The notes under the pieces: generated by a model
The model's input: the letters and a program-made list of their open reading frames with translations, nothing else
What the model was told of the DNA's origin: nothing
The model's database searches: none
Program-made: the position numbers and the translations under genes
From: an uncultured Campylobacter sp.
Lineage (GTDB): Bacteria; Campylobacterota; Campylobacteria; Campylobacterales; Campylobacteraceae
Direction: 5' to 3'
NCBI RefSeq assembly: GCF_905371695.1
Contig: NZ_CAJPMA010000048.1
Location: forward strand, 1-12,402
Length of the DNA: 12,402 nucleotides
Shown: one piece after another, positions 1 through 6,713 of the stretch
Numbering within the stretch: the stretch's first letter is position 1
Layout: each line of letters starts with the position of its first letter

Positions 1-1191
1 CGGCAAATTCGCCATATCCGTCGCGCCTTGAACGTTGTCGTGACCGCGCAGAATATTACAGCCGCCGCCCGATACGCCCATATTTCCTAGCACTAGTTGC
101 AGGATCGGAGCGATACGAGTGTTTGAGCTGCCTATGGTGTGCTGAGTTAGACCCATCGCCCAAACGACCGATCCCGGGCGATTTTTGGCGTAAACTTCGG
201 TTATCTCAAGAAGCGTCTCTTTTTTGATCCCGCAAACATCGGCCACGACTTCGGGCGTCCATTTGGCAGCCTCTTCACGGATCAGATCCATACCGTAGAC
301 GCGGTCGTTTATAAATTCCTTATCTTCCCAGCCGTTTTGAAAGATGATATTCATCATGCCGTACATAAAAGGTATATCCGTGCCGGTGCGAATTTGAGCA
401 AAATAATCAGCCTTAGCCGCAGTTCTCGTGTATCTTGGATCGATCACGATTAGCTTTGCGCCGTTATTTTCCTTCGCTTTTAGAAAATGTCTAAAGCCGA
501 CCGGGTGATTTACCGCCGGATTTGCACCCACTATAAAGATAGATTTCGCGTTTTGGATATCTCCAAGGTGATTGGTCATAGCTCCGTAACCCCAAGTATT
601 CGCCACACCGGCGACTGTAGAGCTGTGTCAAAGACGTGCTTGGTGATCTAGGTTATTAGTCCCGAACATCGCTACGAATTTGCTTATATAATAGCTTTGT
701 TCGTTGCAATCTTTTGCAGAGCCTAGAAACATTACTTGCTCTGGATTTTTTTCGCGATACGCTTTTAGTTTGGCACCGATTTCATCAAGAGCCTCTTTGT
801 AGCTGATGCGTTTCCATTTACCGCCTACTTTTTTCATCGGGTATTTTACGCGGCAGTGAGAGCGCACCATATCGATGACGTCACTGCCCTTACAGCAGTG
901 GCCGCCAGCGCTTACCGGGTGATCTTGGGCTACTTCTTGGCGTACCCAAACGCCGTTTTCTACCTCGGCGCGCACTCCGCATCCAACGGAGCAAACCGTA
1001 CAAACGGTTTTTATGATTTTAGAGTTTGGAAACGGATTTGCCATTTCTTCTTTTGTGGCGCTTCTAGTTACGCCGCTAGCGGCCAGCCCGCTCATGCCGC
1101 CCGCTACGCCTGCTAGCGCGGCCATTTTTAAAAACGATCTTCGCCCGACTGCGTTTGAGTGGGGCATAAGACGTAAATTTGCCTCAGACAT
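1..1191 (-). CDS. fdhA: Formate dehydrogenase catalytic subunit, selenocysteine-containing, 5' part (3' end outside window)
   Basis: Periplasmic molybdo/tungsto-bis-pterin formate dehydrogenase large subunit, which oxidises formate to CO2 and passes electrons to an FeS subunit and then the quinone pool. Visible in order: Tat signal (GRRSFLKMAALAG, about residues 16-28), a [4Fe-4S] motif CTVCSVGC with a later CCKG cysteine, then HQARL-UGA-HSSTVAG, where UGA (bases 630-628) is codon 188 and stands at the usual Sec position. Reading through, the frame stays open to base 1 with typical sequence (NTWGYGAMTNHLGDI, VGANPAVNPVGF, VIDPRYTRTA, GLTQHTIG, GGGCNILRGHDNVQGA). I chose the ATG at 1191 because AAGGA lies 5 nt upstream; the ATG at 1197 overlaps that Shine-Dalgarno. 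It follows the 58-aa Tat gene by 23 nt and is probably followed by fdhB outside the window. A conventional caller would stop it at 628 and report two fragments. Identity is very secure; Mo versus W use is not decided by the sequence, though the Tup genes favour W. Confidence 0.97.
600..630 (-). promoter_or_regulatory. Selenocysteine UGA codon and bacterial SECIS hairpin
   Basis: On the minus strand the UGA at 630-628 is followed after 13 nt by a perfect hairpin, TCGCC-GGTGT-GGCGA (bases 614-600). Bacterial SECIS elements lie within the coding frame just after the UGA and carry a short apical loop starting GG; the E. coli fdhF element has a very similar distance and a GGUCU-type loop. The loop here is GGUGU. 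This is where SelB would bind to deliver Sec-tRNA. No selA, selB, selC or selD gene is in the window. Confidence 0.88.
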
Positions 1192-1214
1192 ATTCATCCT
1201 TTCTTAAATTTTAT

Positions 1215-1391
1215 TTATTTCGCTTGTTCGTAGTATAGATCCCAGTTTTTGCTTCTTTTGTAGAGCACTTCGGTCTTTTTGCTTTTACCGTATTTTAGGT
1301 TTGACGCCGCTGCCGTCGCTACTCCGGCCGTAGCCGCTACCGCGCCGACTAGCCCCGCCTTTTTTAAAAATTCTCGCCTATTTTTTTGCAT
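1215..1391 (-). CDS. Small twin-arginine signal protein of the formate dehydrogenase locus
   Basis: A 58-residue protein beginning MQKNRREFLKKAG, a clear Tat motif (NRREFLK), then an Ala/Gly/Val-rich h-region (about residues 13-29) and a short charged tail with Tyr and Trp (YKRSKNWDLYYEQAK). It matches the pattern known as the formate dehydrogenase region Tat target family, a small gene between the TorD-like chaperone and fdhA in epsilonproteobacteria (Cj1513c position in C. jejuni). Its start overlaps the end of fdhM by 14 nt and is preceded by GGAGGAAG at a good distance, so it is translated from the same mRNA. The mature part would be only about 28 residues. Its role is not established; it may be an accessory of export or of the membrane complex. 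Confidence 0.88.
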   Translation of the reverse strand: MQKNRREFLKKAGLVGAVAATAGVATAAASNLKYGKSKKTEVLYKRSKNWDLYYEQAK

Positions 1392-2103
1392 TTTCTTCCT
1401 CCATAGCTTTTAGCTTTCTCACTCTGTTTTTTTGTCTTCTTATGGCTTCGGATCTTGAAACTCCGTCCAAAGTCTTTTTGTTTTCGCCTTGATTTATAGG
1501 GCGCGGCGCACTTAAAACTACGCGCTCAAACTCTATAAATCCTTGCAAAAGCACTGCGACATCTTTATAAATTTCGCTGCTTTCGTGGTTAAAAAGATTC
1601 TCTATAAACTCGTCGATGTTTGGGTTTATGATCTCTTTAAAAAGCTGCTCCTCAAGCTCGCCGTATAGCTCCAGCTCGCTCTCTCGCGCGATAAATTCGC
1701 TCATTAGCGCAAACACGAAACCCACGTTGTCTTCGTTTTCTTTAAATTTAGCCTCGTCGCGCCTAATGTCTGTGCGGGCTAAAATTTTACGCACTTTTGC
1801 GCAGGCGTGTCCGACCTCGTAGCCCTCGTCGTAGTAGGACAGCGAGTTTCTAAGCGGACTTGGCAGAGCGTGGAAAATTTCATCGAATTCATCCACTAAA
1901 TTTTGCGAATTTTTCTCGTCGAATTTTGCCTGTATGCGCATTATCGCGGCGGCCGATTCCTCGTTTAGAGCGTGCGCCGAGGCAAGGCCTAGCATCGCGT
2001 TTACGCCGCTAAATCTATCGGCTTCTTGGCTAAAAACGAAAAAACGCGAAAATAGCGAGTAGTAAAGCCTACGTCCCGCCGCAAATTCGCCCTTGCTAGT
2101 CAT
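1378..2103 (-). CDS. fdhM: TorD/DmsD-like chaperone for formate dehydrogenase
   Basis: A 241-residue, largely helical cytoplasmic protein without signal peptide or membrane segment. The central part (LPSPLRNSLSYYDEGYE, around residues 80-96, then VGFVFALMSEFI) resembles the proline/serine and Glu-Gly region and second helical half of TorD-family redox-enzyme maturation proteins, which bind Tat signals and hold the apoenzyme until cofactor insertion. The C-terminus is rich in Lys and Arg (SEAIRRQKNRVRKLKAMEEE). Position directly upstream of the Tat gene and fdhA equals that of C. jejuni Cj1514c, described as FdhM. ATG at 2103 has AAGGAAGG just upstream. It is the first gene of the operon, so the promoter lies in 2104-2300. 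Family call is secure; exact client is inferred from context. Confidence 0.88.
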   Translation of the reverse strand: MTSKGEFAAGRRLYYSLFSRFFVFSQEADRFSGVNAMLGLASAHALNEESAAAIMRIQAKFDEKNSQNLVDEFDEIFHALPSPLRNSLSYYDEGYEVGHACAKVRKILARTDIRRDEAKFKENEDNVGFVFALMSEFIARESELELYGELEEQLFKEIINPNIDEFIENLFNHESSEIYKDVAVLLQGFIEFERVVLSAPRPINQGENKKTLDGVSRSEAIRRQKNRVRKLKAMEEENAKK

Positions 2104-2179
2104 CGCCTTCCTTTATCATTTTTGTCTATTTTTTGAGATTTTTCTCGATTGTGAAACTATACTACTTTTTGACTTATTT

Positions 2180-2185
2180 CTTATA
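2180..2185 (-). promoter_or_regulatory. Probable -10 element for the fdhM-fdhA operon
   Basis: Minus-strand TATAAG preceded by a T-rich stretch and TTTAAG, as in Campylobacter sigma-70 promoters, which rely on an extended, T-rich region rather than a strong -35. It would start transcription near 2173, giving a leader of about 70 nt before fdhM. The neighbouring AT-rich DNA offers alternatives, so the exact box is uncertain. Confidence 0.45.
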
Positions 2186-2226
2186 CTTAAAAAAAAATAA
2201 ATCAAAAAAATTAATATACGCTTAAA

Positions 2227-2243
2227 TGTGCCTTAATTGCATA
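2227..2243. promoter_or_regulatory. Candidate operator, TATGC-N7-GCATA family, proximal fdhM copy
   Basis: TGTGC-CTTAATT-GCATA, nine of ten positions of the inverted repeat seen perfectly at the tup and fdhD promoters. Its centre (2235) is about 62 bp upstream of the predicted fdhM start point, a place more typical of an activator than a repressor. Confidence 0.45.
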
Positions 2244-2276
2244 TTACTTGTAGCGAATTTTAAGGGATAAAAGAAA

Positions 2277-2293
2277 TATGAAATTTACGCATA
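2277..2293. promoter_or_regulatory. Candidate operator, TATGC-N7-GCATA family, distal fdhM copy
   Basis: TATGA-AATTTAC-GCATA, nine of ten positions of the family pattern. Its right flank (GCATATATCTTA) is identical to that of the fdhD copy at 8638-8649. The centre is exactly 50 bp from the proximal copy, close to a whole number of helical turns. Confidence 0.45.
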
Positions 2294-2342
2294 TATCTTA
2301 CATTTACGCTTCATTTTGATATTTACTTTTAACTCGGCTATT

Positions 2343-2356
2343 TTAACGGGCGTTAA
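2343..2356. promoter_or_regulatory. NssR-like (Crp/Fnr family) box upstream of fdhM
   Basis: TTAAC-GGGC-GTTAA, a perfect 5-bp inverted repeat with a 4-bp spacer. This has the form of the TTAAC-N4-GTTAA site attributed to the Crp/Fnr-type regulator NssR in C. jejuni. It sits between the tupC stop and the fdhM promoter, far upstream (about 180 bp) of the likely start point. It could instead be part of an imperfect tupC terminator, but no U run follows it on the minus strand. Confidence 0.35.
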
Positions 2357-2404
2357 ACGAGTCTAAATTTAAAATTTGAAGCGAAATTTGCAAAATTTCA
2401 GGGC

Positions 2405-3358
2405 TCACTCAAGCCCCAAAAACGCTTCCTCGTCAAATTTAAAATAAATATTTTCGCCGACGTTAAAATTTTGCGAATTAGGCGCCATGGTTTTTATCAA
2501 AAAGTCGCCAATTTTGATTTTTACCAAAAGATCTTTGCCAAGATAAAGCGAAACCGAGTGCAAGATACCTTCAAGATAGCCTTCTATCGGCGCTTTGCTT
2601 AGCATGATTTTGTTTGGATTTACGGCGATCTTTACGGCGTTACGTAAATTTTGCGGCAAATTTATGCTCGCATTTTCGTCAAATTTTAAAACTCCGTCCC
2701 GCGCGTCAAATATATTTTTGTACTCGAATTCGCACACGCGACCTTTGTGCAAAAAGACGTTTTCTTCGGCGACCGCGCTTAGCCATTTGTCGTCGTGGCT
2801 AGCGATCACAAAGCCGCAGCCGTATCTTTGCCGCATATAAAGCACCGCCTTGCCAAACAGCTTTGAGGTGCCCACGTCCACGCTATTTGTCGGCTCATCG
2901 AGTAGATAAAGCCGCGATCTAAGCGCCAAATTTAACGCAAAGCTAACGCGCTGCGTCTGCCCCGAGCTAAGCTCAAAGTGGCGCTTGTTTAAAAAGCTCT
3001 CGTCAAGCCCGACTAAATTTAACACCTCGCTCGCCCTTTCGTTAAATTCCGCTAGCACTCCGCGGCTTTTTAAAACGGCTCTAAAATTTTCCCTCACGGA
3101 GCGTTTTAAAAGCGCGGGCTCTGGCAACAAAACGCTAACGTCGCGCAGTAAATTTAGACTCGGCGCGCTGCTTCCCCACAGCCGCACCTCGCCGCTAGTG
3201 GGCTTTTGTAAAAACGACATTACTCGCATTAGCGTGCTTTTGCCGCTACCGTTGCTACCAGTTAGCGCGGTGATTTTGGTGACGTCGATATCAAGGCGCG
3301 GGATGTTTAAAATCTCGCTCGCGCCGTAGTTTAGGCGTAAATTTCTAACGTTTATCAC
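2405..3358 (-). CDS. tupC: Tungstate ABC transporter ATP-binding protein
   Basis: A 317-residue cytoplasmic ATPase that drives tungstate import through TupB. Visible motifs: Walker A GSNGSGKST (residues 34-42), signature LSSGQ (130-134), Walker B RLYLLDEPTNSVD (149-161), H-loop ASHDD (186-190), then a C-terminal TOBE-like part with YLEGILHSVSLYLG and VGENIYFKFD. The start is GTG at 3358 with AAGG 6 nt upstream. At the Q-loop position the protein reads VLLPEPALL, so Pro79 stands where most ABC proteins have Gln. It is downstream of tupB with an 93-nt gap, holding a short ORF that overlaps both genes. The subunit family is secure from motifs; tungstate rather than molybdate specificity comes from the neighbouring TupA. 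Confidence 0.93.
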   Translation of the reverse strand: MINVRNLRLNYGASEILNIPRLDIDVTKITALTGSNGSGKSTLMRVMSFLQKPTSGEVRLWGSSAPSLNLLRDVSVLLPEPALLKRSVRENFRAVLKSRGVLAEFNERASEVLNLVGLDESFLNKRHFELSSGQTQRVSFALNLALRSRLYLLDEPTNSVDVGTSKLFGKAVLYMRQRYGCGFVIASHDDKWLSAVAEENVFLHKGRVCEFEYKNIFDARDGVLKFDENASINLPQNLRNAVKIAVNPNKIMLSKAPIEGYLEGILHSVSLYLGKDLLVKIKIGDFLIKTMAPNSQNFNVGENIYFKFDEEAFLGLE

Positions 3359-3455
3359 TTTGCGCCTTTCTCGTTAAATTTACGAAAAGACTCAAGTTTG
3401 ACGCGCCTAGCGCGCTTTTTGCGAGCGTAAATTTTTCAAATTTGTCAAATTTCAT
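3345..3455 (-). CDS. Possible 36-codon ORF linking tupB and tupC
   Basis: An ATG at 3455 overlaps the TGA stop of tupB as ATGA and opens a 36-codon frame (MKFDKFEKFTLAKSALG...) that ends in a TAG inside tupC, 14 nt past its GTG. AAAAGG lies 8 nt upstream of the ATG. It thus fills the only gap between the two transporter genes and could relay ribosomes from tupB to tupC. The peptide is low in complexity and partly made from the AAATTT pattern common in intergenic DNA here, so it may not be a real gene. Confidence 0.25.
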   Translation of the reverse strand: MKFDKFEKFTLAKSALGASNLSLFVNLTRKAQSDKR

Positions 3456-4144
3456 CGGTCAAGCCTTTTTAGCGCGTGTATCGCCAAATTTACGGCAAAC
3501 GCGATAAAGATGAGCACCAAAGCCAGCGCGATACCCATGGCAAACTCGCCTTTGTTCGTCTCCAGCGACACTGCAGTCGTGATCGTGCGGGTAAAATATT
3601 TGATATTTCCGCCGATCATCATCGCCACGCCGACCTCGGCCACGATACGCCCGTACGCCGTCGCTACGACCACCATCAGAGCATACCTTAGCTCGTAAAG
3701 CACGCAGCCCACTAGCCGCGGCGCGCTCAGGCGTAAATTTAGGATGGTTAGATAGTGTTTTTTGTCCATATTTTCCACGACGCTAGCGCTTAGCGAGATG
3801 ATGATAGGTAGTGCTAGCACAAACTGCCCCAGCATCACGGCCTTTAGCGTAAAAAGCAGCCCAAACTCGCCAAACGGGCCGTTTCGCGTGATAAATGCAT
3901 ACAAAATAAGTCCGATCGCAACGGTGGGCATCGCAAGCGCCGTATCGCTGAGCAGTCTCAAAATCCTGCGCCCTTTAAAATCGTAAAATCCCAGCGTAAA
4001 GCCTAGCGGAAAACCGACTAAAATCGTAAAAAATATCGAAACGCTCGAAGTGTAAAGCGTCGCCCTGATCGCCGAATACGTTTCCTCATCGCCGCTAAAA
4101 AGCAGCCTAAAGGCCTCTAAGAATCCGTTTAGTAGAAAGTCCAA
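3452..4144 (-). CDS. tupB: Tungstate ABC transporter permease
   Basis: A 230-residue inner-membrane protein with about five hydrophobic segments (roughly residues 33-53, 65-88, 98-120, 150-172, 203-222). The cytoplasmic coupling loop ATAYGRIVAEVGVAMMIGGN fits the permease EAA motif. TupB pairs with TupC to move tungstate delivered by TupA. The start must be TTG at 4144: an in-frame TAA lies two codons upstream, and GGAG stands 9 nt before the TTG. The first residues (MDFLLNGFLEAFRLLFSGDEET) fit the family N-terminus. It is transcribed divergently from tupA. Family call is secure. Confidence 0.93.
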   Translation of the reverse strand: MDFLLNGFLEAFRLLFSGDEETYSAIRATLYTSSVSIFFTILVGFPLGFTLGFYDFKGRRILRLLSDTALAMPTVAIGLILYAFITRNGPFGEFGLLFTLKAVMLGQFVLALPIIISLSASVVENMDKKHYLTILNLRLSAPRLVGCVLYELRYALMVVVATAYGRIVAEVGVAMMIGGNIKYFTRTITTAVSLETNKGEFAMGIALALVLIFIAFAVNLAIHALKRLDR

Positions 4145-4180
4145 ATATTATTTCTCCGTATGTTTATATGGTTAATTTAA

Positions 4181-4197
4181 TATGCTATAATAGCATA
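4181..4197. promoter_or_regulatory. Divergent tup promoter with palindromic operator
   Basis: TATGC-TATAATA-GCATA is a perfect inverted repeat; the arms in fact extend to 7 bp (TATGCTA/TAGCATA). Its centre contains a -10 on each strand: TATAAT (4186-4191) for tupA and TATTAT (4192-4187) for tupB. Predicted leaders are about 19 nt for tupA and about 36 nt for tupB. A protein bound here would block both directions at once. In C. jejuni tup expression is repressed through the ModE-like protein TunR; a TunR-like gene is in this window at 6922-7713. Confidence 0.65.
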
Positions 4198-4216
4198 CTT
4201 TTAAAAAAGGAGAAAA

Positions 4217-5035
4217 ATGAAAAAAGTAATATTAGGCTCGCTAATCGCGAGCGTTTTGGCGTTTGCGGGCGATAGCGAACTCATCATGGCTACCACCACC
4301 AGCACCGATAACACGGGGCTACTAGACGCGATCTACCCTGCGTATAAGGCAAAAACCGGCGTCGATATCAAATGGACCGCCGTAGGCACGGGCGCTGCTT
4401 TAAAACTTGGCGAAAACTGCGATGCGGACATACTTTTCGTGCATTCGCCAAAAGTTGAGAAAGAATTCGTAGAAAAAGGCTTTGGCGTCGAGAGAAAAGC
4501 CGTAATGTACAATGATTTCGTCGTTATCGCCGATAAATCTATCGCCGATAAATTTAAAGGCAAAGACATAAAAGAGAGCTTTGAGCTGATCAAAAAAGAG
4601 AATATCAAATTTTACTCTCGCGGCGATAAATCAGGCACTGACAACAAAGAAAAAGGTATCTGGAAAAAAATCATCGGCGAAGTGCCTGAAAAAGACAGCT
4701 GGTATATGCAAACCGGCCAAGGCATGCTAGCTACCATCAACGCTGCAGCCGAGCAAAAGGGCGTGACGTTCACCGACCGCGGCACCTACATCAAGTACGA
4801 GGACACCAAAAAAGGCGCGCCTGAGATGGTCATCATCAACGAGGGCGACAACGACCTAAAGAACTTCTACTCGCTAATCGCGGTAAATCCGAAGCACTGC
4901 GCTAAGGCCGACATCGAAAACGCAAATAAATTTATAGAGTGGGCGACGAGCGAAGAGGGTCAGAAATTTATCGGCAACTTTAAGCTGCTAGATAAGCCGC
5001 TTTTCACGCCTGACGCGAATACTCGCAAAAACTAA
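4217..5035 (+). CDS. tupA: Periplasmic tungstate-binding protein
   Basis: A 272-residue precursor with a signal peptide (MKKVILGSLIASVLAFA, cleavage likely after Ala17). The mature part opens with MATTTSTDNTGLLD, the TTTS(T) motif whose Thr/Ser residues hold the oxyanion in TupA proteins, followed by TAVGTGAALKLGENCDADILFVHSP and SRGDKSGTDNKEK, both usual for this family. TupA binds tungstate with much higher preference than molybdate and delivers it to TupBC. AAGGAG precedes the ATG by 5 nt. It is alone on its transcript, read away from tupB, and ends in two hairpins (5045-5110). The strong separate transcript fits the need for excess binding protein. Very secure. Confidence 0.96.
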   Translation: MKKVILGSLIASVLAFAGDSELIMATTTSTDNTGLLDAIYPAYKAKTGVDIKWTAVGTGAALKLGENCDADILFVHSPKVEKEFVEKGFGVERKAVMYNDFVVIADKSIADKFKGKDIKESFELIKKENIKFYSRGDKSGTDNKEKGIWKKIIGEVPEKDSWYMQTGQGMLATINAAAEQKGVTFTDRGTYIKYEDTKKGAPEMVIINEGDNDLKNFYSLIAVNPKHCAKADIENANKFIEWATSEEGQKFIGNFKLLDKPLFTPDANTRKN

Positions 5036-5044
5036 TTTTATTTA

Positions 5045-5110
5045 CGCGCAAATTTGAGTCGAATTTATGGCTTAAATTTGCGTGATTCGGGCGCGCTTTG
5101 CGCCCTTTTT
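5045..5110 (+). terminator. tupA 3' hairpin pair with intrinsic terminator
   Basis: Two hairpins follow the tupA stop. The first pairs 5045-5058 with 5071-5084 (14 bp, loop of 12 nt). Two of its pairs are G-U only in the plus-strand RNA, so it belongs to the tupA transcript rather than to the convergent gene. The second is GGGCGC-GCTTT-GCGCCC (5089-5105) followed by TTTTT, a classical terminator. Confidence 0.85.
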
Positions 5111-5233
5111 CTTTCTTAAATTTACTCTTTTTAGTTTTTAAATTTAATCAAATTTGACCGCCCAAACCCGTATCTTTACGGCGTAAAATTTCAAATTTAA
5201 CCTTTTCGCGAGCCGAATTTAACCCGCTTAAAT

Positions 5234-6559
5234 TTAAATTTTCCCGCCAAACATCTCATACATCGCCTTTTCCTCGCCCCAAAGCTCGCGGTGTTTTTTG
5301 ATGCAGGATTTTATCGCGCCCGTGAGATATAGCACGTCCTGCTCGGTGTGCGTGTAGTGCAGGCTCACGCGCACAAAGCCGGGCTTGCTTTCCGGCATAC
5401 GCCCCTCCTTGATACCCAGCAGATCGTGAGCGTACGGCCCCGCGCACATCACGCCCGCGCGCGTCTGGATACCGAAGTCATTGCTAAGGCTCGCGGCGAA
5501 ATCATACGCCGAGACGCCGCGCACGTTAAAGGAAATTATCGGTAGTCGCGGCGCGCCCTTTGGAGCGTAGTTTATGACCTCGTCAATGCCTGCTAGCTCG
5601 CTCTCAAAAAGCCGCGCTAGCTCGTCCTCGGCGTTTTTTATTTGCTCGAAGCCCACCTCGTTTCGCAGCGCGTATGCCAAATTTGCCCGCATAAGCCCGA
5701 TAATAGGCGGCGTACCGCCTTCCTCTAGCTGCTCGGGATTTTTCAAAAATACGTGCCCTTCGCGGCTAGCGTAGGCAACCGTCCCGCCCGCGGCAAAGGT
5801 AGGCACATCGCTATTAAGTAGCTCCTTTTTGATCGCCAAAAGCCCGCAGCTAGCAGGTCCGCCGAGTAACTTATGCGGCGAGAGGAAAATCGCGTCGAAA
5901 TAGTCGCAGTCTAAATTTGCGTGCGAGCTCAGTGCCGCGCAGTCAAAGGCCACGATACCGCCCGCAGCTCTGATTAGCTCGCTAATCTTTTTGTAGTCGC
6001 TAACGACGCCCGTGACGTTTGAGGCGGCGCTAAACGAGCCGATGATGCGGCGTGTTGCGTTAAGCTTTAGGATGCGCTCGAGTGCTAGCAGATCGATCTC
6101 GCCGGACTCGCTAAGAGGCACGCGCAGGTAGTCACAAAGCCCCTCGCGAAAGCTAAGCTCGTTTGAATGGTGTTCGTATGGCGAAACCAGCACGAGCGGA
6201 AGCTGCGCAGCGCGTAAATTTGCCTCGCCGATCGCGCTTCTGGTTGCAGGTGGCAGGTAGATGCCAAGCAGCTCCTGAAATTTCTTGATCGCTGCCGTCG
6301 CACCCTGCCCACAGGCGATGAGATAAAACCGCTCGTCAAGGCCTAGCAGCTTTTTTAGGCTCTCTCGCGCACCCTCGTAGCGCCGCTGCGTGATGATGGC
6401 GCTCGAGCTACTGTCGGAGTGTGTGTTGGCGTAGGTTTTGAGAACATCTGCTATCTCGCGCTCTACGGGCTCATAAGCAAGCCCGGAAGCCGCGAAATCA
6501 AAATAATGCACGCCCGGTTTTAGGATGATATTTTTTCTTATTTCGTCTAAATTTGCCAT
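5234..6559 (-). CDS. SufS/CsdA-like class V aminotransferase (putative cysteine desulfurase or selenocysteine lyase)
   Basis: A 441-residue cytosolic PLP enzyme. Visible: EHHSNE near residues 129-134 (SufS-type EHHxN), AFDCAALSSH (Asp206 for the PLP ring nitrogen), FLSPHKLLGGPASCG with the PLP lysine Lys230, and RAGVMCAGPYAHDLLG with Cys372 at the position of the catalytic persulfide cysteine of group II desulfurases. The common Asp-x-Ala-Gln motif reads Asp-Cys-Ala-Ala here, so the Gln is missing. Such enzymes take sulfur from cysteine (or selenium from selenocysteine) and pass it to an acceptor. FdhD, encoded nearby, is known to receive sulfur from a desulfurase for formate dehydrogenase, and FdhA needs selenium. 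A link to either is inference from location. It is transcribed toward tupA and separated from the fdhD operon by 183 nt. Substrate is not decided by sequence. Confidence 0.8.
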   Translation of the reverse strand: MANLDEIRKNIILKPGVHYFDFAASGLAYEPVEREIADVLKTYANTHSDSSSSAIITQRRYEGARESLKKLLGLDERFYLIACGQGATAAIKKFQELLGIYLPPATRSAIGEANLRAAQLPLVLVSPYEHHSNELSFREGLCDYLRVPLSESGEIDLLALERILKLNATRRIIGSFSAASNVTGVVSDYKKISELIRAAGGIVAFDCAALSSHANLDCDYFDAIFLSPHKLLGGPASCGLLAIKKELLNSDVPTFAAGGTVAYASREGHVFLKNPEQLEEGGTPPIIGLMRANLAYALRNEVGFEQIKNAEDELARLFESELAGIDEVINYAPKGAPRLPIISFNVRGVSAYDFAASLSNDFGIQTRAGVMCAGPYAHDLLGIKEGRMPESKPGFVRVSLHYTHTEQDVLYLTGAIKSCIKKHRELWGEEKAMYEMFGGKI

Positions 6560-6713
6560 TTTTTACTCTTTAAATTTGATACAGTAATTATAGTAAATTT
6601 TCGCAAATTTCGGGCTTTTGCTGTGGAAATGATTTAGTAAATTTGGAGGTTAAATTTGAACAAGCTAAATTTAACCGCAAAGCGGCAAATTTAACTTGAT
6701 AAAGCACAGAAGC

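Noticed and set aside
628..630. A nonsense mutation truncating fdhA
   Set aside because: The stop is UGA at the exact Sec position, is followed by a SECIS hairpin, and the frame continues with conserved sequence.
856..1207. Plus-strand ORFs of 86 and 64 codons opposite fdhA
   Set aside because: They are frame shadows of the fdhA signal and FeS region with no ribosome site and unlikely protein composition.
2985..3329. 114-codon plus-strand ORF opposite tupC
   Set aside because: Antisense to the Walker A and signature region of a clear ABC ATPase; no independent support.
6649..6685. Repeated TTAAATTT elements as a CRISPR or mobile-element end
   Set aside because: AAATTT is scattered through nearly all intergenic DNA here; no regular spacing, target-site duplication or transposase is present.
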